Assembly (NCBI GenBank): GCA_024743355.1
Contig: JANSWS010000011.1
Coordinates: 1-46,544, forward strand
Source of the DNA: a bacterium
Lineage (GTDB): Bacteria; Planctomycetota; Planctomycetia; Pirellulales; Pirellulaceae
DNA: 46,544 nt
Direction: 5' to 3'
Below are positions 1 through 9,596 of the stretch, one piece after another. The position numbers were made by a program, and so were the translations under genes. Below the pieces are notes generated by a model. It saw only the letters and a program-made list of their open reading frames with translations. It was not told the origin of the DNA and ran no database searches. Position 1 is the stretch's first letter. Every line of letters begins with the position of its first letter.

Positions 1-30
1 GCCAGTAGTCGTAGTCATATCTCGTCATGG

Positions 31-723
31 CTAGCCTCCAATCCTAGTCGCAATTATATCCCAGATTTCGTTGCTAACTCCACTTCTCCGAACTGCCTCG
101 ACGTTCCATTGTCCTCCCAGATGGCGGGAAAGCTGCCTTGCATACAGGTCGGAATTGAATCGTCCAGCTCTGATCGCAGCTTCCAAGCCGTCTGACGCAG
201 TCCCGCTGATCCGTGGAATGTTGCGGCCAATGGTCCCTTGAATTTCAGCTATGTTCGGTGCAATTTGTCGTATGCTTTCCGTCCATGCAATTCCCAACTC
301 ATCGGTTCCATTAAGTAGCCTTGCCGAGAAGGTTTCTGCTCCGTCTCCATAACGAGCGAACCAACGTCCCAGATTGTCTGACGATTCTTCGACAACATTC
401 ACCAATCCACTCCTTGGGGCGGCAGACGTACTCCGCGCAAGCCGCCCAATGTCGTCGCCGATAGCACCGATGGCAGGCACTGCAACCTGTAGCGTGGCGA
501 ATAGCCTTTTCCATACCGTCGCTTCTCGTTCCTGAGCAACATTGTAACCCGCAATCTTGCTCGGCACGGTCGCGAGACCGAAAACAGATGTATCTGAAGT
601 CAGCTCCGCGAATTCGCTCATCGCATCAATCGACTGCCTTGCCGATTCATCTGCAGGCGATAGAGTTGCGGATTGTCTATCTGATTCTGAACTCCAAGAG
701 CGCCTGCTCTCAATCGATTCCAA
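31..723 (-). CDS. Hypothetical protein downstream of an RHS fragment
   Basis: I do not recognise this protein. The frame opens with a TTG directly after an in-frame stop; the first ATG is near position 621 and would give about 197 residues instead of 230. Neither start has a convincing ribosome binding site. The sequence is mixed polar and hydrophobic, with an Ala/Gly-rich central stretch and no obvious signal peptide. It follows the RHS fragment by 25 bases on the same strand, which is where polymorphic RHS proteins carry their variable C-terminal tip. It is in a different frame from the RHS core, and both frames carry stops in the junction, so one indel cannot join them. It could be a decayed or displaced tip, an independent small gene, or a chance frame. 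Confidence 0.45.
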   Translation of the reverse strand: MESIESRRSWSSESDRQSATLSPADESARQSIDAMSEFAELTSDTSVFGLATVPSKIAGYNVAQEREATVWKRLFATLQVAVPAIGAIGDDIGRLARSTSAAPRSGLVNVVEESSDNLGRWFARYGDGAETFSARLLNGTDELGIAWTESIRQIAPNIAEIQGTIGRNIPRISGTASDGLEAAIRAGRFNSDLYARQLSRHLGGQWNVEAVRRSGVSNEIWDIIATRIGG

Positions 724-748
724 TCAGAGTGCTTCGGTTCGTAGTCCG

Positions 749-2023
749 TCATCCCCTAAAAAATTCTGTGATCCAATCAGCGAGCCCGAGGGGGTCGACA
801 TAGTGCGTCGGCGCATTTCCCACATACCGATACAGATTCGCATCACCTGCGTTAAAGCCGATAGGGTCTTGGCTGATCCATTTGCCGATGTTGGGGTCGT
901 ACCAGCGGTTGAGGTTGTTCTGAAGGCCAACGGTCTCATCGAAGAGTTTGCCGGTGAAGCCAAAGATGAGATCGACAGCGCTATTGGTCTCGGACAGTCG
1001 ATTACCGAAGGCGTCATAGCGACGATGGTTGGAGACGTTGGTCACGCCCGTGCTGTCGTTGCGGTCGGCGATGTCACGGATTGTGCCTAAGTGGTCGGCT
1101 AACGGCCAGAGGATGTTGCCTGCGCTGGGGTTGCTCGGGATTTCCTCGGCAGCCAACAAGTCATCGACGGCATCCGACCAAAGATACAGTTGCCTCGGAG
1201 TGCCATCGTTGTTGAACTCGATGATCGGATTGATACCCTCGTCATAGACCCAGTAAGTCGAATGTCCAGTTATGGAGTGTCCCGGTTCAACAAAATTGAC
1301 CTTCCGGCTGTAGAGGCGGTTGAAGGCGTCGTATTCGTAACGAATCGTGCGGGAGTAGCCTTCCTTGGCTTCGATCAGCCGGTTGCGATGATCCCACTTG
1401 TATCTCCACCAGAAAGTCTGGCCATCGGTGGCGAGGGTCATATTCCCCTCGTCGTCGTATTCGTACGTCACACCAGGTGACTCGGTGGTGCGATTGTCGG
1501 TGGTGACGGTGTGGCCGGTGTCTCGATTGCCATTGTCGTCATAGTCATACGACTCATTGGCGACACCTGTGTTCGTCGCTCCAAGCAATTGAGACCACTT
1601 GTCGTAAGAGTAGCTGGTCAGCCCCTCGGCCGTAGAATCCACTTTAGCCAGACGGGAAAGCGGGTCGTAGGTATAGGCATACGTGTTGAGATTCGTGGTG
1701 CCTTGTTTGTGTTCGATCCCATTGAGACGGTTGGCCGTGTCATAAGTGAAGGCCGTTGTGGCCACCGGATTGGACGTCCCAGTGCTTTCAAAGCGAGCGA
1801 TGCCAGTGCGCTGTCCCAGCGCATTGAAGGTCTGAGTGACGCGTTTGGGCTTGATCCAGTTGGCGCCGCTCTGACCGGTCTGAACGACTTCGGTCAAGCG
1901 ATGGAGCTTATCGTAAGTGTAGGTATTCACAAAGTCAGGCGTTCCATCGAGGGACGCGGACAGTGCAGTGCGATTACTGACCGCGTCATACGATTGATTC
2001 AGGACAACCGTGTCGAGGTTCAC
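749..2023 (-). CDS. RHS repeat-associated core protein, 5'-truncated
   Basis: RHS/YD-repeat protein fragment. Repeated YD motifs are visible (for example TYTYDKLHRLTEV, YAYTYDPLSRL, YEYDAFNRLYSRK). The conserved RHS core follows near the C-terminus (LADHLGTIRDI, RYDAFGNRLSETN, GFTGKLFDE, NRWYDPNIGKWISQDPIGF, LYRYVGN), ending at the DPLGL boundary where polymorphic toxins diverge. Only about 10 residues follow DPLGL, so there is no substantial tip domain. The N-terminal shell found in full-length RHS proteins (usually well over 1000 residues) is missing. The open frame runs back, still RHS-like, to the stop codon of the upstream protease; the GTG start given is only the first possible start. 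No promoter or ribosome binding site was seen. It is best read as a remnant or orphan RHS cassette. Confidence 0.85.
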   Translation of the reverse strand: MNLDTVVLNQSYDAVSNRTALSASLDGTPDFVNTYTYDKLHRLTEVVQTGQSGANWIKPKRVTQTFNALGQRTGIARFESTGTSNPVATTAFTYDTANRLNGIEHKQGTTNLNTYAYTYDPLSRLAKVDSTAEGLTSYSYDKWSQLLGATNTGVANESYDYDDNGNRDTGHTVTTDNRTTESPGVTYEYDDEGNMTLATDGQTFWWRYKWDHRNRLIEAKEGYSRTIRYEYDAFNRLYSRKVNFVEPGHSITGHSTYWVYDEGINPIIEFNNDGTPRQLYLWSDAVDDLLAAEEIPSNPSAGNILWPLADHLGTIRDIADRNDSTGVTNVSNHRRYDAFGNRLSETNSAVDLIFGFTGKLFDETVGLQNNLNRWYDPNIGKWISQDPIGFNAGDANLYRYVGNAPTHYVDPLGLADWITEFFRG

Positions 2024-2050
2024 CGCGTCATAAGTGGAAATGATACCAAA

Positions 2051-3229
2051 TCAGGACCTTCCCAGAGTGACGCTGACATTCGTCCGTTGCCGTTCGCGTT
2101 GAATGGTTAGCACGACGACTTCACCTGGATTCTTCTGTTCAATCATTTCCAGCAAGGCATCGGCCGTTTTGACCGGCTGACCATCAACGGCCAGGATCAA
2201 ATCCGCTTGCGAGGTATCCAGCACGGTTAAAGGGTACTGGTAGGGGCCTTGGCGATAAGTCTTGGTGACAATCTGAAAGCCGCGTAAGCCCGCCATGTCA
2301 GCCGGTCCACCTTCGACGGTATCGACGATCAGCAATCCGTCATCATTTTCGTAGACGCGCTTAATCCCAATGCTGGCGCGCACAACGCGACCTTCGCGGA
2401 TCAATTGCGGGGCAATTCGTGAAATCGTGCTGACAGGGATCGCAAATCCTACGCCCGCGCTGTCACCGCTGCTGCTCATGATGGCGGTATTCATGCCGAT
2501 CAATTGACCGCGTGTATTCAACAGGGGACCGCCGGAATTCCCTTGATTGATCGCCGCATCGATCTGAATCAAGGCCCGCATGGTGCGTCTTTCCTGGGAA
2601 GGAATCTGGCGATTCAAACTGGAAATCATGCCGGTCGACATGGTGCGTTCCAGCCCGAAAGGATTGCCGATGGCATAGATTCGTTGGCCCACTCGCAAGC
2701 CCGCCGAGTCTCCCCATTCAATGGGAATCAGCTGATCTTCCGGTGCTTCGATCTTCAGAATCGCGATGTCGGTATCGGGGTCCTGTCCCACCAGCACGGC
2801 CGGGTAGGATAGCCCGTTGAACAAGCTGACCGAAACTTCGCGGGCCCCGTCGATCACGTGCTGATTGGTCAGAATCATGCCCTGACGATCCAGTACCGAT
2901 CCACTGCCGCCACCCTCGCGCATCTTGACTTGCAAAAACGAATCCAGAGCCACCGACTTGGTCGAAATGTGAACCACCGAGCGATTGCATTTCTCGTAAA
3001 CCGCCACGCTCACGCGTTCTTCCGGGAGCAGCCCATCAGCAGCCAACCCCCATTCGTTCGCTGTTTGCGGATTCCGCTGCAGCGTGTTCGTGATAGCAGG
3101 GGACGCGGGGGCGGTCGGTACGGGTAAAGTCTGCTGAGCCCACGAGGCGTTTACCATCAGGCAGACCATACTGAAGCAGCAGCTCGCTTGCCAAGAGCAT
3201 CGAGCACAACTCAAGTTTCGATGGTGCAT
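2051..3229 (-). CDS. HtrA/DegP-like trypsin-type serine protease with PDZ domain
   Basis: Secreted serine protease of family S1C, expected in envelope protein quality control. Starting at the ATG used here, the first 30 residues form a signal peptide ending in the NASWA-QQ region. The catalytic triad is intact: His124 (TNQHVID), Asp154 (DTDIAIL) and Ser232 (NQGNSGGP). The GNPFGLERTMSTG stretch is typical of DegP/DegQ. One C-terminal PDZ domain follows (about residues 285-390). The frame extends 25 codons further upstream, but those codons overlap the end of ettA and would bury the signal peptide. The gene lies 34 bases downstream of ettA and may be co-transcribed. Its TGA is immediately followed, in the same frame, by RHS-coding sequence. 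Confidence 0.9.
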   Translation of the reverse strand: MHHRNLSCARCSWQASCCFSMVCLMVNASWAQQTLPVPTAPASPAITNTLQRNPQTANEWGLAADGLLPEERVSVAVYEKCNRSVVHISTKSVALDSFLQVKMREGGGSGSVLDRQGMILTNQHVIDGAREVSVSLFNGLSYPAVLVGQDPDTDIAILKIEAPEDQLIPIEWGDSAGLRVGQRIYAIGNPFGLERTMSTGMISSLNRQIPSQERRTMRALIQIDAAINQGNSGGPLLNTRGQLIGMNTAIMSSSGDSAGVGFAIPVSTISRIAPQLIREGRVVRASIGIKRVYENDDGLLIVDTVEGGPADMAGLRGFQIVTKTYRQGPYQYPLTVLDTSQADLILAVDGQPVKTADALLEMIEQKNPGEVVVLTIQRERQRTNVSVTLGRS

Positions 3230-3263
3230 GACCAACTGTCTCCCGATCTGCAAAGGCCGTAAT

Positions 3264-4937
3264 CTACGTTGCCAACTTCTTGTAACGGAATTTCCGCACC
3301 TCATCTTCGCCTACGCCCAGCCGCTCGCGGCGCTGCTGTTCGTAGGTATCGAAGTTGCCTTCGCACCAATGCACGTGCCCATCCCCTTCGAATGCCAGGA
3401 TATGCGTGGCAATGCGATCTAGAAACCAGCGATCGTGCGAGATCACCACGACGCAACCGGCGTAGTTGAGAATGGCTTCTTCGAGAGCACGCAGCGTGTC
3501 CACGTCGAGATCGTTGGTGGGTTCGTCCAGCAACAGCACATTCGATCCGCGCCGCAGCAGCTTGGCCAAGTGCACACGGTTGCGTTCTCCTCCCGACAGC
3601 TTTCCAACCTTTTTCTCTTGATCTTGGCCTTTGAAGTTGAATTTGGAAACGTAGCTTCGGGCATTGACCTTTCGCTTTCCCATCTCCAGCACTTCATGGC
3701 CACCGCTGATCTCCTGGTAGACCGTGTGCTCAGGGCTGAGAGCATCGCGACTTTGGTCCACGTAACCTAGCTCAACGGTGGGTCCGACCCGCAAGGTGCC
3801 ACTATCCGGCTGTTCTTGTCCAACCAGCATGCGAAACAGCGTGGTCTTACCGGCTCCGTTGGGACCAATGACACCCACAATGCCGCCGGCTGGAAGATGG
3901 AAAGAGAGATCATCAATCAGCAGTTTATCGCCGAAGCCTTTGGATATGTGCTGGGCCTCGATGACCAGGTCCCCGAGATGCTTGCCGTTGGGAATCTGAA
4001 TTTCCAACTCGTCTGGACGATCTTCATACTCTTGAGCGGCCAGTTTTTCGTAGGCGGAAATACGAGCTTTGCTCTTTGCCTGCCTGGCCTTGGGGCTGGA
4101 GCGGATCCACTCCAATTCTTTCGCCAAAGTCTTCTGCCGACTGACCTGCTGCCGGGCTTCGCGAGCCAGTCTTTCCTGCTTCTGCTCGAGCCAAGCCGAA
4201 TAATTGCCTTCGAAGGGGTGACCCTCACCACGATCCAATTCCAGAATCCATTTGGCCACATTGTCCAGAAAGTAACGATCGTGGGTAACGGCTACCACCG
4301 TCCCCGGATAATGATCCAGATGCTGTTCAAGCCAATGAATCGACTCTGCATCCAAGTGGTTGGTTGGTTCGTCCAGCAGCAGCAGATCCGGCTGCTCGAT
4401 GAGCAACTTACACAGCGCCACGCGTCGTCTTTCACCGCCCGATAGCGTCGAAACATCGGCATCACCGGGTGGCAAATTCATGACCGTCATAGCCACTTCG
4501 ACCTGGCGATCCAGCTCCCAAAGATTGTGCGTATCAATCTCATTCTGCAGACGCTCCATCTCGTCATACAACTTCTGCAGTTTATTCTCGTCCGTGACCT
4601 CGCCTAATTGCATAGATATTTCGTTGAATCGATCCAATACCTCGCGACGTTTGGCAACGGCTTCTTCCACATTGCCTTGAACGTCTTTATCGGGGTTCAG
4701 CTGCGGTTCTTGAGGCAGATATCCGACGCTGAAGCCATCGGTCAATCGGGCCTCGCCGTCGAAATCGCGGTCCTGCCCAGCCATGATCCGCAACAAAGTA
4801 CTTTTACCGGCCCCGTTGACTCCCAAGACACCAATCTTGGCACCTGGATAAAAGGACAACCAGACGTCTTTCAGTACCTCTTTTTGACCCTGTTTCTTGG
4901 TCAATGACTCCATCGTGAAGATATATTGGCGTCCCAT
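3264..4937 (-). CDS. ettA: Energy-dependent translational throttle protein EttA (ABC-F ATPase)
   Basis: Cytosolic ABC-F protein with two tandem ATPase domains and no membrane segments. In E. coli, EttA binds the ribosomal E site and gates entry into elongation according to the ATP/ADP ratio. The length (557 residues) and N-terminus match the EttA subgroup: [19 protein letters not shown] (first Walker A), [14 protein letters not shown], signature [15 protein letters not shown], Walker [16 protein letters not shown]. The second half has [24 protein letters not shown] and [11 protein letters not shown]. Between them is the basic linker with the [13 protein letters not shown] arm, characteristic of EttA. 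The ATG has only a weak upstream purine stretch, and a 10-base direct repeat sits immediately before it. Confidence 0.96.
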   Translation of the reverse strand: MGRQYIFTMESLTKKQGQKEVLKDVWLSFYPGAKIGVLGVNGAGKSTLLRIMAGQDRDFDGEARLTDGFSVGYLPQEPQLNPDKDVQGNVEEAVAKRREVLDRFNEISMQLGEVTDENKLQKLYDEMERLQNEIDTHNLWELDRQVEVAMTVMNLPPGDADVSTLSGGERRRVALCKLLIEQPDLLLLDEPTNHLDAESIHWLEQHLDHYPGTVVAVTHDRYFLDNVAKWILELDRGEGHPFEGNYSAWLEQKQERLAREARQQVSRQKTLAKELEWIRSSPKARQAKSKARISAYEKLAAQEYEDRPDELEIQIPNGKHLGDLVIEAQHISKGFGDKLLIDDLSFHLPAGGIVGVIGPNGAGKTTLFRMLVGQEQPDSGTLRVGPTVELGYVDQSRDALSPEHTVYQEISGGHEVLEMGKRKVNARSYVSKFNFKGQDQEKKVGKLSGGERNRVHLAKLLRRGSNVLLLDEPTNDLDVDTLRALEEAILNYAGCVVVISHDRWFLDRIATHILAFEGDGHVHWCEGNFDTYEQQRRERLGVGEDEVRKFRYKKLAT

Positions 4938-4963
4938 CTGTTGTCTCGATTGCCTGTTGTCTC
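4938..4963 (-). repeat. 10-bp direct repeat abutting the ettA start codon
   Basis: On the minus strand GAGACAACAG occurs twice with a 16-base period, at 4954-4963 and 4938-4947. The second copy ends exactly at the ATG of ettA, so the repeat lies in the translation initiation region. A regulatory role is possible but unsupported; a slippage duplication is equally possible. Confidence 0.5.
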
Positions 4964-5303
4964 AGATATGATTGAAAAAATAGTATTGGATGCGCAGCTA
5001 CCCGCGTCCCGAAAGACGTGTGGAGTACTGGTCTGAATGTACCCCTGGCCGCAGGCCCTTCAAGTCCAAAGAGAAACGAGATCGAAGTCCTCCAGCCGTC
5101 GAATCCAGGCGGAAAACCAGCGTGTGGTGGGCCAGGATCACCGGCGGGTCACTTTGAAAGTGCCGCGCGGAATCATAAACTGGGTATCTAAGTGCTCAGC
5201 CTTGCCCACATCGCGGATGGCTTGCAAACCCACACAGCCCCGCGGAAACGGCTTCTTCCAGTGCCCCAACGACAGTGTGATCGAACGCTACAAGGAACCC
5301 ACC
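4964..5303. other. Intergenic region between divergent ettA and WD40 gene
   Basis: About 340 bases without a convincing gene. It must hold the divergent promoters. An AT-rich patch (around 4970-4990) is the most promoter-like part on the ettA side, but I cannot define -35 and -10 boxes. The reading frame of the following WD40 gene extends upstream through this region, without protein-like composition. Confidence 0.4.
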
Positions 5304-6347
5304 ATGAGACGTCGCTTAGCTGCTCATCATCCTCTCTCGCTGACTTGCGGAATCGCTTTGGCTGCAATGCTAACGCTGAACGCGCTTCAGGCAACAGCCC
5401 AGGACAACGATTCGGCTGCAGGCGAGGGGCCGTGGATCTCAAGCATAGTCTGGCAAGATGACAGCACTCTGCTTGGCTGCAATTCACGCGGTTTATTGCT
5501 GCAACCTGCCGAACTCGTCAAAGTCCAGGTCGAAGCCCTGCAGGAATTGCAGACCATCGGCCAAGCCGAGACATCCTTGTGGACCGTCCTGCCAATCGAC
5601 CAGCGGATTGTGGCTACCGACTACAAAGGCGGCATCCATATCTTTGGCGACGGAGATCCGCGAAAGTTCGAACTGCAAGCGCGGTGGATCCGGGCCACGG
5701 CGACGACCCCGGCTGAAGGTGAGATACTGGCAGGAACCGAAGATGGAAAGTTATTGCTGCTTTCCATCGATGATCTCAGCGAGTTGAAACGCGTAGACGT
5801 CCACGATGCGGCCATTTTCGACATAGCCTGGAGCCCCGACGGCAACACGGTCGCAACCGCGGCTGGCAACGGCAAAATAAAATTGATGAGCTGGCCGGAG
5901 CTTGAAATCCAGGGAGAAATGTCGCGAGGGCCGGAGGGCATCTGGAGCCTGGCCTTCACTCCGGACGGAAAGCACCTGGTCAGTGGTGGCGCGGATCGCA
6001 GAATCCAACTGTGGGACGTCGAGAATCGCCAGTCGATTTGTACAATCACTCGAACCGGAGATTGGATCACCGACCTGAAAATGCTGCCAGCCAGCAGCCT
6101 GGTAGTGGCGGGTTGCATGGACGGCAATTTGGTCATCGCCGATTACTCTACGCTGAGCAAGGTGGATGTTGTTGAGGCCGCCCAGAGCGCCATTTGGAGC
6201 TTGGCTCTGAATTCGGACGCTACTCAGTTAGCACTGGGAACGCGCAAGCACGGCATCCAACTCGTTGCCACCCAGGGTTGGCAGGAAAAAGCCCAGCAAA
6301 TCGCTCAGGATTTGGCCAGCATCCGCCCTCCTTCTCCCGCTCGCTGA
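5304..6347 (+). CDS. Secreted WD40-repeat protein
   Basis: Exported beta-propeller protein of about 347 residues with no catalytic motif. The ATG chosen follows an AAGGA box by seven bases and begins a clean signal peptide (MRRRLAAHHPLSLTCG then a hydrophobic stretch ending ALQATAQ). WD-like blades are visible in the second half: AIFDIAWSPDGNTVATAAGN, IWSLAFTPDGKHLVSGGADR with RIQLWDVE, then WITDLKMLPASSLVVAGCMD and AIWSLALNSDATQLALGTRK. The first half is more degenerate. A partner cannot be named from the sequence. The in-frame upstream extension to 5037 lacks a signal sequence and is probably not translated. Confidence 0.85.
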   Translation: MRRRLAAHHPLSLTCGIALAAMLTLNALQATAQDNDSAAGEGPWISSIVWQDDSTLLGCNSRGLLLQPAELVKVQVEALQELQTIGQAETSLWTVLPIDQRIVATDYKGGIHIFGDGDPRKFELQARWIRATATTPAEGEILAGTEDGKLLLLSIDDLSELKRVDVHDAAIFDIAWSPDGNTVATAAGNGKIKLMSWPELEIQGEMSRGPEGIWSLAFTPDGKHLVSGGADRRIQLWDVENRQSICTITRTGDWITDLKMLPASSLVVAGCMDGNLVIADYSTLSKVDVVEAAQSAIWSLALNSDATQLALGTRKHGIQLVATQGWQEKAQQIAQDLASIRPPSPAR

Positions 6348-6743
6348 AATAACCCTTCGTCGGCAGAAAAACGGGTCTCCTAGCCCTTAAGCTTCGATTC
6401 CCATGCCGCCGTCCAGCGAGAAGGCTGCTAAATGCGTTGGCAGAACAGGCTTTACTCAGCTGGTCCATCTTCAGGGGAACGCTGCCTCTGCCGTGAGCGA
6501 CACGGCAATGCATAAGTACATTCGTGAAAACCAGTCGCTCTAGCGGTGAGCGTGGAATTCCCGAGCTGAGCAACTCGCATCCACCCACCATTTTGGTTAG
6601 CCTGAGGGTAATAGTCCGGGTGGTGAATCGGCAGTTTGGAACCCGCAACGGGCCTGGAGAACGCACGGTTATGCCACTCTCATAGTTGGGATTGTGGCAA
6701 AAGATGCGGATTTCTCGGTGATTTGGCGGGAGAACCGCAGCCT
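6348..6743. other. Intergenic region before the VWA gene
   Basis: Nothing distinctive seen. There is a frame on the minus strand across this stretch that overlaps the end of the WD40 gene, but its composition (Arg/Ser/Pro-rich, no family resemblance) looks like antisense noise. If the VWA gene starts at the upstream TTG (6636), the gap shortens to under 300 bases. Confidence 0.35.
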
Positions 6744-9002
6744 ATGGCTTTCCAGACTCGTCTGACATTGGTGGCTGCAACTGGATATGGGATGATGGAC
6801 GTACCGAATCACGAACTGGAAGTAAGCGGTCGCTTACCATTGCCTGCTCGAGCAGGATTTAGTGTCGCCAGTCCCTCAATGGCTGCCAGCATACCTAAAA
6901 ATTCCAACGATAGTTCATCGATGGCCGACCCCTTCGATGCAACGAAGTTGACGATTCCGACGCAAAGCACACATGCCATGCTGTCCAATATTGCTAATCC
7001 GCCTGAGAACGAAGAGGAAGCGCAGTGGGACACCGAAAACCCGTGGTTTGACAGCGACGCACAAGCATTTTTCGTGAGCATTCTTTTTCACGTGGTGCTG
7101 CTGCTTGCACTGGCTATCGTCCCCAGTGTCGCGGTCCCGCCCAGTGTTTCTTTGACCTTTGAGGCTTCGCCGAAGGTGGAGGAGGATCAGGAATTTACCC
7201 TGGTTCAAGACGTTGCTTTCTCGGACAGCGAGGCAACCGAAGTCGGAGCCAATAGCAGCAGCGATATGGCGCAAGCGCTGAGCATGGCGCCCGTTTTGGC
7301 CGACATTTCGGAGGTTCCTTCTCCATCCTTCGATCTACCGCAGCCCAATGCGACCTTCGAACTGAACACAACCATCGAGCAAGCAGTGGGCTTGATGAAG
7401 AGTGAGGCTGTGGTCAAGGGCATGACCGGGGTCGCGGCAACCGGCACCGACGGCGCGGTGGATCGCATCACTTACGAGATTCTGCGTTCCATGGAAGAAC
7501 GGCCGACTTTGGTGGTCTGGCTGTTTGACCAGTCCGGAAGTCTGTTGCGTAGACGCCAGGAGATCCGCGATCGTTTTGATCGCATCTATGAAGAACTTGG
7601 GATTGTTCAGAGTTCTCGTGAGCAAATCGATCCGCAATTGCAACGCGAACAACCCTTGTTAACCAGCGTGTTTGCATTTGGCGATCGCGTTCAACAATTG
7701 ACTTCCAAGCCTACGGGAGACATTGATGAGATCCGGCAGGCGATCGATTCAATCACGCTCGATGAGACCGGCGTCGAACGCGTATTTTCGGCTCTGTACA
7801 AGGCTGCTGAGGCTTGTAAGCGATATCGCACGCCTTCTACCAGCACCGGCCCGGAACGCAATGTGATGTTCATTGCGGTGACCGATGAACGTGGCGATGA
7901 TGCCACGGGATTGGAAGCCACCATCAAAATCTGTCGCCGATATGCCATTCCGGTTTATGTGATCGGCGTGCCATCTCCCTTCGGCCGGGAGTTCACCTAC
8001 GTGAAATATGTGGATCCCGATCCCGAATACGACCAGACACCGCAGTGGGCTCAGGTCGATCAGGGCCCCGAATCCATAATGCCCGAGCGGGTTAAGCTCG
8101 GTTATCGCGACGATTTCTTCCGCGAGCCTGTGATCGACTCCGGATTCGGCCCCTATGCGCTCTCGCGATTGGCTTATGAGACAGGAGGCATCTATTTCAC
8201 CGTACACCCGAACCGACAGCTCAATCGGCGGGTGCGACGTGGAGAGATTGAGCCCTTTGCGTCCGGCATGGAGTATTTCTTTGACCCCGAGGTCATGGCC
8301 AAGTACCAGCCTGATTACGTCTCCAACACCGAATACATGAAGCGGCTGCGGGAAAGTCCACTGCGTCAAATTCTGGTTCAGGCAGCCAGCCAACCTGCGG
8401 CGGACATTCTCCAAAATCCCAATCTACGCTTTGTCAAGCGAGACGAGGCCTCCTTTGTAAACTCGCTTTCCACCGCGCAACGCGAGGCGGCTCGAGTCCA
8501 ACCCCAGCTCGAACAACTCGCCCAGATGCTGAAGCAAGCCGAAGACTTACGCAACCAGGAAATTTCGCTGCGCTGGCTTGCCAGTTACGAGCTGGCCTTG
8601 GGCAGCGTGCTGGCGCACAAAGTCAGGGCGGAGGGCTACAATGCCATGCTGGCTAAAGCCAAACGCGGAATGAGCTTTGAAGACGCCAAGAACAACACCT
8701 GGGTGCTTGAGCCCGGCCCCGAGATTTCGGTTGGCAGCCGCCTGGAAAAGGAGGGACAGGAGGCGTTCCAGCTGCTGGAGCGCGTCGCTCGAGAGCATAG
8801 CGGAACACCCTGGGGGTTGCTGGCCACACGCGAGCTGGAACGGCCGATTGGTTGGGCCTGGAAAGAAGAGTTCACCGACCTGAATCCACCGCCTAGCAAC
8901 GCCGGTGGCAACAACAATAATAACACGCCTCGCCCGCCAGCGGACGATCAGCCACGCATGCTGGAGAAGCAACCACCCAAGCGACCTATTCCAAAGCTCT
9001 AA
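6744..9002 (+). CDS. Membrane-anchored von Willebrand factor A domain protein
   Basis: Large protein with one N-terminal transmembrane helix (FFVSILFHVVLLLALAIVP, about residue 110 from this start) followed by an extracytoplasmic VWA domain. The MIDAS metal site is visible: WLFDQSGS supplies the DxSxS motif, and FIAVTDERGDDA carries the later acidic residue. The C-terminal third is helical and Gln/Glu-rich, ending in a disordered Pro/Asn tail (NNNNNTPRPP). Such proteins are common in planctomycetes and probably bind proteins or matrix through Mg or Ca. The start is uncertain: the ATG chosen has a GGGAGA box ten bases upstream; TTG 6636 and ATGs at 6792, 6879 and 6921 are alternatives. Its stop codon overlaps that of the convergent crcB gene. 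Confidence 0.82.
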   Translation: MAFQTRLTLVAATGYGMMDVPNHELEVSGRLPLPARAGFSVASPSMAASIPKNSNDSSSMADPFDATKLTIPTQSTHAMLSNIANPPENEEEAQWDTENPWFDSDAQAFFVSILFHVVLLLALAIVPSVAVPPSVSLTFEASPKVEEDQEFTLVQDVAFSDSEATEVGANSSSDMAQALSMAPVLADISEVPSPSFDLPQPNATFELNTTIEQAVGLMKSEAVVKGMTGVAATGTDGAVDRITYEILRSMEERPTLVVWLFDQSGSLLRRRQEIRDRFDRIYEELGIVQSSREQIDPQLQREQPLLTSVFAFGDRVQQLTSKPTGDIDEIRQAIDSITLDETGVERVFSALYKAAEACKRYRTPSTSTGPERNVMFIAVTDERGDDATGLEATIKICRRYAIPVYVIGVPSPFGREFTYVKYVDPDPEYDQTPQWAQVDQGPESIMPERVKLGYRDDFFREPVIDSGFGPYALSRLAYETGGIYFTVHPNRQLNRRVRRGEIEPFASGMEYFFDPEVMAKYQPDYVSNTEYMKRLRESPLRQILVQAASQPAADILQNPNLRFVKRDEASFVNSLSTAQREAARVQPQLEQLAQMLKQAEDLRNQEISLRWLASYELALGSVLAHKVRAEGYNAMLAKAKRGMSFEDAKNNTWVLEPGPEISVGSRLEKEGQEAFQLLERVAREHSGTPWGLLATRELERPIGWAWKEEFTDLNPPPSNAGGNNNNNTPRPPADDQPRMLEKQPPKRPIPKL

Positions 9003-9403
9003 TTTCCCGACGCGGTCACTTCGGCAGCCTGCCATGCGCGAGCAAGTTGCACTCCCAAAACAACCGCCAGAACACCCAAGATCACGTGGCCAGCAACGAA
9101 GGCCACGCTCTGCAAATTGCGGTTTTCGTGCCATAAGCGAACCACATCGAGCGCAAAGGCACTGTAAGTCGTCAAACCACCCAACAAACCGACGCGAGCT
9201 CCCACAACCCACCACTCACGGGTCACGGAATGCAAGTGCGACCACTCTGCCAGGACACCTATGGCAAAACAGCCGACCATATTCGCCGTTAAGGTCGCAA
9301 TCGGCAGCCATGCGGGATGGATGTAGGCGAAACCCACCGAGATCACATGCCGCAGCAAAGCGCCCAGCATGCCTCCCACCGCTACCGCAAACCATTCCTT
9401 CAT
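8999..9403 (-). CDS. crcB: Fluoride ion channel CrcB/Fluc
   Basis: Small four-helix membrane protein that exports fluoride as a dual-topology dimer. At 134 residues it is of normal family length. Conserved elements are GGMLGALLRHVIS near the N-terminus, TLTANMVGCFAIG with the pore Asn, and GLLGGLTTYSAFALD with the Thr/Ser/Phe track. The ATG chosen gives the usual MKEWFAVAVGG N-terminus; an in-frame upstream extension has no membrane character. It is a single gene, convergent with the VWA gene and divergent from ilvB. I looked for a fluoride riboswitch in its leader and could not identify one. Confidence 0.93.
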   Translation of the reverse strand: MKEWFAVAVGGMLGALLRHVISVGFAYIHPAWLPIATLTANMVGCFAIGVLAEWSHLHSVTREWWVVGARVGLLGGLTTYSAFALDVVRLWHENRNLQSVAFVAGHVILGVLAVVLGVQLARAWQAAEVTASGN

Positions 9404-9596
9404 CACGACTGTCCGATTCTGGTGACCACCCTTTGCCAATTTTGCGTTGTTAGAACGCAAGCCTTGCTTTATTCTGATTCTGTCACAATCTAGCAAGAAC
9501 ATGCGTTTTTAGCAGGCATATTTTGCAATAACAGCGAGCCACGATCGCTCATTTACTGTCCAGATTCGCGAAGAAGTTTCATTTTGAGTTAATAAG

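Noticed and set aside
724-751. A single frameshift joining the RHS core to the downstream 230-codon frame
   Set aside because: The RHS frame stops at 749-751 and the other frame still has a stop at 724-726, so no single indel can bridge them.
557-2110. Several plus-strand frames opposite the RHS fragment
   Set aside because: The minus-strand frame carries clear RHS motifs; the plus-strand products have no family resemblance and no ribosome binding sites.
6220-6666. Minus-strand 148-codon gene between the WD40 and VWA genes
   Set aside because: It overlaps the WD40 gene, has Arg/Pro-rich composition, and shows no ribosome binding site or known motif.
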